Assembly: GCA_030630585.1 (NCBI GenBank)
Contig: DAOVMU010000093.1
Span: 1-6,303 of the forward strand
Direction: 5' to 3'
Length of the DNA stretch: 6,303 nt
DNA from: Candidatus Bathyarchaeota archaeon
Lineage (GTDB): Archaea; Thermoproteota; Bathyarchaeia; Bathyarchaeales; Bathycorpusculaceae
The notes under the pieces are model-generated. The model saw nothing but the letters and a program-made list of their open reading frames with translations, ran no database searches and was not told the origin of the DNA. This document shows positions 4,624 to 6,303 of this stretch, in pieces; the first letter of the stretch is position 1; each line of letters begins with the position of its first letter. The translations under genes and the position numbers were made by a program.

Positions 4624-5784
4624 ATGTCGAAACTAGAAAGTTCCTTTGTGGGATGTCCTATGCGTCGACAAACGGCTGGTAGACTTGTTGCGGCTATTGT
4701 CACGGGGGTCTTTCTGGCTTTAATTTTCTCGAGAGTATGCTTTGCTCAAAACTATGAGCAGAAATATTTTCTACTCAAAGAACAGTCCACTTATCAACTC
4801 ACCCTTTCAACAACTCATTTGCTATACGAATATTATCAGCAAAAGAGCCATCAGTTAACTCAGGACAATTTCGCGAGTTTTGTAACTCCTTATTCACTGG
4901 CGCTTGTGGCTGCAGACATTAGAAGCATCTTTCCTGATGAGGAAGATTTTGTGAACGCGGTTCTCACGGTGGTTCATCAGATTCCATATCAAGTTGTTGA
5001 AGAAACCAAATATCCCGTTGAAACTATCGTCGAAAACAAAGGAGATTGTGATTTGCTTTCATATGTTGCAGCGTCGTTGATAAAATCTCAAGACTTGAAC
5101 ATTGTCTTACTATATTATGAACATGAAAGCCACATGAACATCGGCGTAAACCTTCCTAGCCCTCCAGCGGACGCACGAACAACAATTTCATACGTTGACT
5201 ACAGAGGCGTCCGGTACTACATGGCGGAGTGCACTGGTGACGACTGGCAGAACGGTTGGAGAGTTGGAGAATGCCCCTTAGAGCTAGAAGGAGCTCAAGT
5301 AGCAGTTGTCACGTTGGAGAATTATGAGCAGATTGCCCCAGGGCAAGTTTCATCAAGCTTCGGAACATTTAAGGCTTCCTCAATATCTTTGACGATTTCA
5401 CCAAGCTTTGTAGTGGAAGGAAGCACTGTGGTGATTACTGGGCAAGTTTCTGTCTCGATTTCGAATGGAACAGTCACGTTGTATGCCGTAGAAAATGGTA
5501 ATTGGTTCTCTATTGGGGCTGTGGAGTTAGATGCAAATGGGCGATATATGTTTTCGTGGAACCCATCGCTATGGGGACAGTATCACGTTAAAGCAACGTG
5601 GTCTGGAAACGATGAATATGCGGGAGCGGACAGCGGAATTGTTTCTGTTTATGTTGTTCCTGAATTTTTGGTGTTTGCTGGTGGTGGAATTGTCATTGTA
5701 GCCATAATTGCTGTTGTGTTGTTTTTGATGCATAGAGCTACTTATCCGCATGAGATGCAAACTCTTGAAGAAGCTTCTATATGA
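4624..5784 (+). CDS. Secreted membrane-anchored transglutaminase-like (papain-fold) protein with Ig-like domain
   Basis: A 386-residue exported protein. Residues 13-42 are a signal peptide (MRRQTAGR, hydrophobic core, VCFA-QN). Residues about 85-220 are a transglutaminase-like cysteine hydrolase domain: YPVETIVENKGDCD with probable nucleophile Cys142, HESHMNIGVNL with His170, and YYMAECTG followed by GWRVGECP with Glu202 as the likely third residue. This order and spacing match archaeal surface proteins of the family, which may act as proteases or cross-linkers; the substrate is unknown. Residues about 253-345 form an Ig-like beta domain (SLTISPSFVVEGSTVVITGQV, NGTVTLYAVENG, GQYHVKATWSGND). 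A VPEF motif (345-348), a membrane helix (about 350-369) and a 17-residue cytoplasmic tail follow. ATG 4624 is the longest start; ATG 4660 (residue 13, MRRQ) gives a more typical signal peptide and may be the true one. Confidence 0.82.
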   Translation: MSKLESSFVGCPMRRQTAGRLVAAIVTGVFLALIFSRVCFAQNYEQKYFLLKEQSTYQLTLSTTHLLYEYYQQKSHQLTQDNFASFVTPYSLALVAADIRSIFPDEEDFVNAVLTVVHQIPYQVVEETKYPVETIVENKGDCDLLSYVAASLIKSQDLNIVLLYYEHESHMNIGVNLPSPPADARTTISYVDYRGVRYYMAECTGDDWQNGWRVGECPLELEGAQVAVVTLENYEQIAPGQVSSSFGTFKASSISLTISPSFVVEGSTVVITGQVSVSISNGTVTLYAVENGNWFSIGAVELDANGRYMFSWNPSLWGQYHVKATWSGNDEYAGADSGIVSVYVVPEFLVFAGGGIVIVAIIAVVLFLMHRATYPHEMQTLEEASI

Positions 5785-5806
5785 AATGTATAAAAGAATA
5801 TTTCAT
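5781..5806 (+). terminator. Inverted repeat over the stop codon of the transglutaminase-like gene
   Basis: ATGAAAT (5781-5787) and ATTTCAT (5800-5806) are perfect 7-base arms around a 12-base AT-rich loop, and the first arm includes the TGA stop (5782-5784). No strong T-tract follows. It may mark the transcript end. The loop also contains TATAAAAG (5789-5796), a TATA-like sequence with no start codon at the right distance. Confidence 0.25.
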
Positions 5807-5900
5807 TAGCCTAATATGTCGATTTTGGGAACATTGCCTCTAGAGGAATAAGCATCCTATATAGCAATATAAGAGATATAAGTTTGGAGACCTAAAAACT

Positions 5901-6119
5901 ATGAGCCAAAAAAATGAAAAATACGCATTTCCAATCGAAAAGAAACTAGCTGCCATTGAATGGAATCTAGAGCTGCTAAAAGCGTCCACTGAAATCACCC
6001 ACACACCTCTACGAACTTTGAAAAGCATGGTTAAAGCTTCCGTGGTAATCCCAACCCAGAACCTGCTGCGCGAAATCATTAATTCCCCACTTCAAAGAAA
6101 AAAGCTTGCCAAAATTTAG
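5901..6119 (+). CDS. Small basic hypothetical protein (72 residues)
   Basis: Not recognised. It is a soluble, lysine-rich, mostly helical protein with no cysteine: an amphipathic helix at about residues 11-31 (PIEKKLAAIEWNLELLKAST), a middle segment (PLRTLKSMVKASVV, 36-49) and a second helix with a basic end (NLLREIINSPLQRKKLAKI, 53-71). ATG 5901 has GGAGA ten bases upstream and several TATA-like boxes (TATATA 5858-5863, AATATAAG 5866-5873, GATATAAG 5875-5882), so it is a credible free-standing gene. The 9-base GATATAAGT also occurs before the other small orphan gene (4281-4289). A regulatory or partner-binding role is possible, but nothing in the sequence shows which. Confidence 0.5.
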   Translation: MSQKNEKYAFPIEKKLAAIEWNLELLKASTEITHTPLRTLKSMVKASVVIPTQNLLREIINSPLQRKKLAKI

Positions 6120-6167
6120 TGTACGGCATCACAAAGCATTTGTATCCACACGCTAAGACACACTCTT

Positions 6168-6177
6168 CTTTTAGATA
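6168..6177 (+). promoter_or_regulatory. TATA-like box for the last, cut-off gene
   Basis: CTTTTAGATA is centred about 25-26 bases before the ATG at 6198, the position expected for a leaderless archaeal transcript. Confidence 0.3.
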
Positions 6178-6197
6178 GAACTTCGAAACTCACATAC

Positions 6198-6303
6198 ATG
6201 GAAAAACACTGTCTCTTTTCACTAACCATCTCCAAGTCATCCAGAGAACTGCTAGAGAACTCATTCAGCCGTATCTCAGCAAAAATAGAAAGATCAGATT
6301 GGT
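6198..6303 (+). CDS. Possible start of a further gene, cut by the window end
   Basis: From ATG 6198 the frame is open through the last base, giving 35 residues that begin MEKHCLFSLTISKSSRELLE. The hydrophobic strand followed by an amphipathic helix is protein-like and there is no signal peptide. No family can be named from so little. Support is the open frame plus a TATA-like box at leaderless distance; 35 codons open by chance is not rare. Confidence 0.35.
   Translation, partial: MEKHCLFSLTISKSSRELLENSFSRISAKIERSDW

Noticed and set aside
5638..5784. VPEF plus hydrophobic helix as a canonical PEF-CTERM archaeosortase signal
   Set aside because: A canonical signal ends with a few basic residues right after the helix; here a 17-residue, partly acidic tail follows, so an ordinary membrane anchor is more likely.
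5840..6079. Minus-strand 79-codon frame opposite the gene at 5901
   Set aside because: It has no ribosome-binding site or promoter and an odd Phe/Ser-rich composition; the + strand frame has GGAGA and TATA-like boxes.
1..6303. CRISPR arrays, insertion sequences, phage or defence islands
   Set aside because: No spaced direct repeats, terminal inverted repeats, transposase or integrase motifs, or defence domains are visible on either strand.

Overview
The window looks like chromosomal DNA from an archaeon, most likely a Bathyarchaeia-type (TACK) lineage. Three things point that way. TATA-like boxes lie 25-30 bases before start codons, in several cases consistent with leaderless transcripts. 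The ribosome-binding sites are of the GGTGA/GAGGTG type. The two large genes encode secreted, membrane-anchored proteins of an archaeal kind (cohesin-like/CARDB/PKD, and transglutaminase-like with a VPEF stalk). The assignment to a lineage is inference from protein style, not from a marker gene.

Layout. Bases 1-285 hold the C-terminal end of a formamidopyrimidine-DNA glycosylase (Fpg/MutM) with its zinc finger. A possible leaderless microprotein (345-488) and a winged-helix DNA-binding protein (636-908) follow on the + strand. A convergent gap (909-1025) with two candidate terminator hairpins separates them from a minus-strand gene for a 468-residue surface protein (1026-2432): signal peptide, cohesin-like, CARDB-like and PKD-like domains, and a C-terminal anchor. 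A divergent promoter region (2433-2573) with three alternating TCAAGG half-sites separates this from a coiled-coil protein with two membrane segments (2574-3116, +).

Next is a minus-strand Nfu-type Fe-S scaffold gene (3245-3475), divergent from a Nudix hydrolase gene of the CoA-pyrophosphatase type (3582-4136, +). A perfect 7-base inverted repeat sits between the Nfu TATA box and its start codon. The right part carries a small orphan gene (4336-4551), a gene for a secreted transglutaminase-like protein with an Ig-like domain and membrane anchor (4624-5784), a second small orphan gene (5901-6119), and the start of a possible further gene cut by the window end (6198-6303).

Most genes look individually transcribed, with no long operon. 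The window mixes housekeeping functions (DNA base excision repair, Fe-S cluster assembly, nucleotide/CoA hydrolysis) with cell-surface proteins. I see no tRNA or rRNA gene, CRISPR array, transposase or phage gene, and no clear evidence of a new multi-gene system. The most worthwhile leads are the two operator-like inverted repeats, the two surface proteins, and an Arg-to-Asn change in the Fpg zinc finger.
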